A stretch of 64,000 nucleotides of DNA from Osmia lignaria lignaria (taxonomy: Eukaryota; Arthropoda; Insecta; Hymenoptera; Megachilidae): contig NC_135042.1 in the NCBI RefSeq assembly GCF_051020975.1, forward strand, positions 11,121,888 to 11,185,887, written 5' to 3'. A program made the translations under genes and the position numbers. The notes under the pieces were generated by a model. That model was not told the DNA's origin. It made no database searches and saw only the letters and a program-made list of their open reading frames with translations. Position 1 is the first letter of the stretch; the number at the start of each line of letters is the position of its first letter. This document shows, in pieces, positions 62,298-64,000 of the stretch.

Positions 62298-62843
62298 TTA
62301 GAGGACGCTGCAACAGCAGTAGCTCTTCTTCTCTTTCTCAGGGCTGAAGTTCATCTCGCGTACAATTTCCGCAAATACGTCGTTCACGTTTGTACGATTC
62401 TTCGCAGAAGCTTCGACAAACGGGCAGCCCCATAGGTGAGCCAAAGCATTACCTTCGGCTGTATCCACTTCACGTTGATGCTCAAGATCCAGTTTGTTTG
62501 CAACAAGTAACACCGGTACCCTTTCGGTACCTTTGACGCGTGTTATCAATTCCTTCATCGCCTTAATATCCTGGAAAGTCTGATGATTCGTCAGACTGTA
62601 AACCACGACGAACCCTTGGCCGTTCTTTATATAAAGATCGCGCATACTCGCGAATTGTTCGGTACCGGCGGTATCAAGGATTTCAAGTACACATGGCGAG
62701 TTGTCCACTTCGATTTCTTTACGATAAAAGTCCTCGATCGTCGGATCATATTTTTCCATAAAACATCCCGAAACAAATTGCACGGTGAGTGCACTCTTGC
62801 CTACCCCGCCCGAGCCGAGGACGACTACCTTGAACTCGCGCAT
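62298..62843 (-). CDS. Rap2l: Rap2-like Ras-family GTPase
   Basis: Small GTPase of 181 residues in one exon. Motifs: P-loop GSGGVGKS (10-17), switch I YDPTIEDFY (32-40) with the Rap2-type Phe39, switch II DTAGTEQF (57-64) with the Rap-type Thr61, NKLD and EASAK. The C-terminus CCCCSVL combines upstream cysteines for palmitoylation with a CAAX box ending in Leu, which predicts geranylgeranylation. The frame is open further upstream to an ATG at 62912, adding 23 residues (MKTFLSVLDTLRRRRRQRRT...). I chose the ATG at 62843 because MREFKVVVLGSGGVGKSAL is the family start. Rap2 proteins act at membranes in cytoskeletal and MAP4K signalling in other animals. Confidence 0.95.
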   Translation of the reverse strand: MREFKVVVLGSGGVGKSALTVQFVSGCFMEKYDPTIEDFYRKEIEVDNSPCVLEILDTAGTEQFASMRDLYIKNGQGFVVVYSLTNHQTFQDIKAMKELITRVKGTERVPVLLVANKLDLEHQREVDTAEGNALAHLWGCPFVEASAKNRTNVNDVFAEIVREMNFSPEKEKKSYCCCSVL

Positions 62844-64000
62844 CTCTTTGGCAGTTCGTCTCTGTCTCCTCCTCCTCCTCAACGTGTCCAGGACCGAGAG
62901 GAAGGTTTTCACTCTCTCAACTACCTAGCCGATTAATCGTAGCACGTTTCTTCTTTCTCGAATACAGTATAATTATTAAACTACCGCTACTAACTTCGTC
63001 CTCGTATTTTCGTAACGATCCTGTTCGAACGAAAACAGTTCTTATTGCCGAACAAAGGCATCGATGGATGTTACCAGACAATGGATCGTCCACAAAAATT
63101 CACGGTGATCGAAATATATCCGTTTTTTAGGCTCAAAAAAGACATGACAGCACTATATTCCACACTCTCTGTCACACACCGCAGTCCCCTGGCGACGTTC
63201 GCCTGACTCCTTCCTGTCTTTCCTCTACCCCTCACTTCTTCCATAGGTCTGACGTGCGTGACGCCATCTTATCACACTTGAATTTTCTTTCAACCTCTTG
63301 CACGAACATCGAATACCGTCTCTATCCTCTTGCTCTACCACTAGTTTACGTACGCCTAATATATATCGTTTCAACACTTATCTCTCGGTGAACAACCAAA
63401 ATCGTGTTTAAGACGCGTTTTCAAATTTTCCTTGCACTTCTTGTTTTTCCTTGCAGTTCAACTGTTTTACCATTGGCGTACACCGATTGGATGGAAAAAG
63501 TCGGACGAATGGCAGTGCCGGGACGAGAAGACTAATGTTTCGCTCTTTCTTTGTGTGCAGAAGCATAGCCGAGGAAAATAGTAAGAGAAGAATCACGGAA
63601 ACTCCCTTTACCGGATGCAAGTGTCACTCTCTTATCTTCTAGACAGCACTATCCACGACCTCCACACTCCCAAGTGTTTCAGTGAGTTTTATTAATATTA
63701 TTAAACGTTCCTTAAAATCATGCTCGAGGATGTTCGAGATCTATCCTTTTTTTTTTTTTTTAATAAATGAAACATCACCTTTTCATTCATCGCTAGGATG
63801 TTCTATTAATGACAATGATGTAAACCATTCAAAGATTAACACTATTATTTATTAGTTAAAATTACACTATGCGATTTGTATTTCATCTTACAAATAATTA
63901 AAGGTATTCGGTATATTAATTAGCGTTTTTATAAGAAAATAATTATATCGAATCATTACACGATGAAAAATGTTTAGATCAACCGCATAAGATTTCTCAC
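62844..64000. other. 5' region of Rap2l
   Basis: The leader and promoter of the Rap2-like gene should lie here, to its right on the plus strand. It is moderately GC-richer just upstream of the gene, then AT-rich with a poly(T) run near 63750. Short open frames at 63408-63642 on both strands look spurious. No TATA box was identified. Confidence 0.5.

Overview
This is nuclear DNA from an insect, most likely a hymenopteran. The base composition is strongly AT-rich. Genes have many short introns (mostly 60-150 bp) with clear GT...AG ends. Nearly every recognisable product has a close insect or metazoan counterpart. I cannot name the species. Exon chains below were assembled by hand from splice signals. 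For each multi-exon gene the exon lengths sum to an open frame of the expected size.

Layout. 1-1592: gene-poor, with a compact inverted-repeat element at 221-500. 1593-4543 (+): delta subunit of translation factor eIF2B. 5050-6813 (+): TAB1, the PP2C-like activator of TAK1. 7014-8857 and 9569-13745 (both -): two tandem, diverged acetyl-CoA hydrolase/CoA-transferase genes with the same intron positions. 14848-16902 (+): V-ATPase subunit B, with paired CACGTG boxes upstream. 17864-20965 (-): RalBP1/RLIP, a RhoGAP and Ral effector. 21101-27611 (-): a ten-exon, about 1965-residue protein I do not recognise. 28543-29170 (+): a small PCLAF/PAF15-like PCNA-binding protein. 29899-35215 (+): CAND1. 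37131-45076 (+): a TMEM205-domain membrane protein with a 6.6 kb intron. 47313-48538 (-): DCAF7/WDR68. 49717-52358 (+): ribonucleotide reductase small subunit with E2F-like promoter sites. 53026-53905 (-): acireductone dioxygenase. 54353-57190 (+): an intronless 945-residue protein, possibly Gemin4-like. 57191-62297: no gene seen. 62298-62843 (-): Rap2-like small GTPase.

The genes do not form an operon or one pathway; most are housekeeping or signalling genes packed at short spacing. Some neighbours share themes. PCLAF and ribonucleotide reductase serve DNA replication. CAND1 acts on cullin-RING ligases, and DCAF7 belongs to the DDB1-CUL4 substrate-receptor group. The two CoA-transferases are a clear local duplication. 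I found no CRISPR array, tRNA, rRNA or intact transposon. The items most worth a second look are the unrecognised repeat- and Cys-rich protein, the RhoGAP with lysine at the arginine-finger position, the possible Gemin4-like gene, the AGATGGCGC-bearing element at the left end, and the regulatory sites of Vha55 and the ribonucleotide reductase gene.
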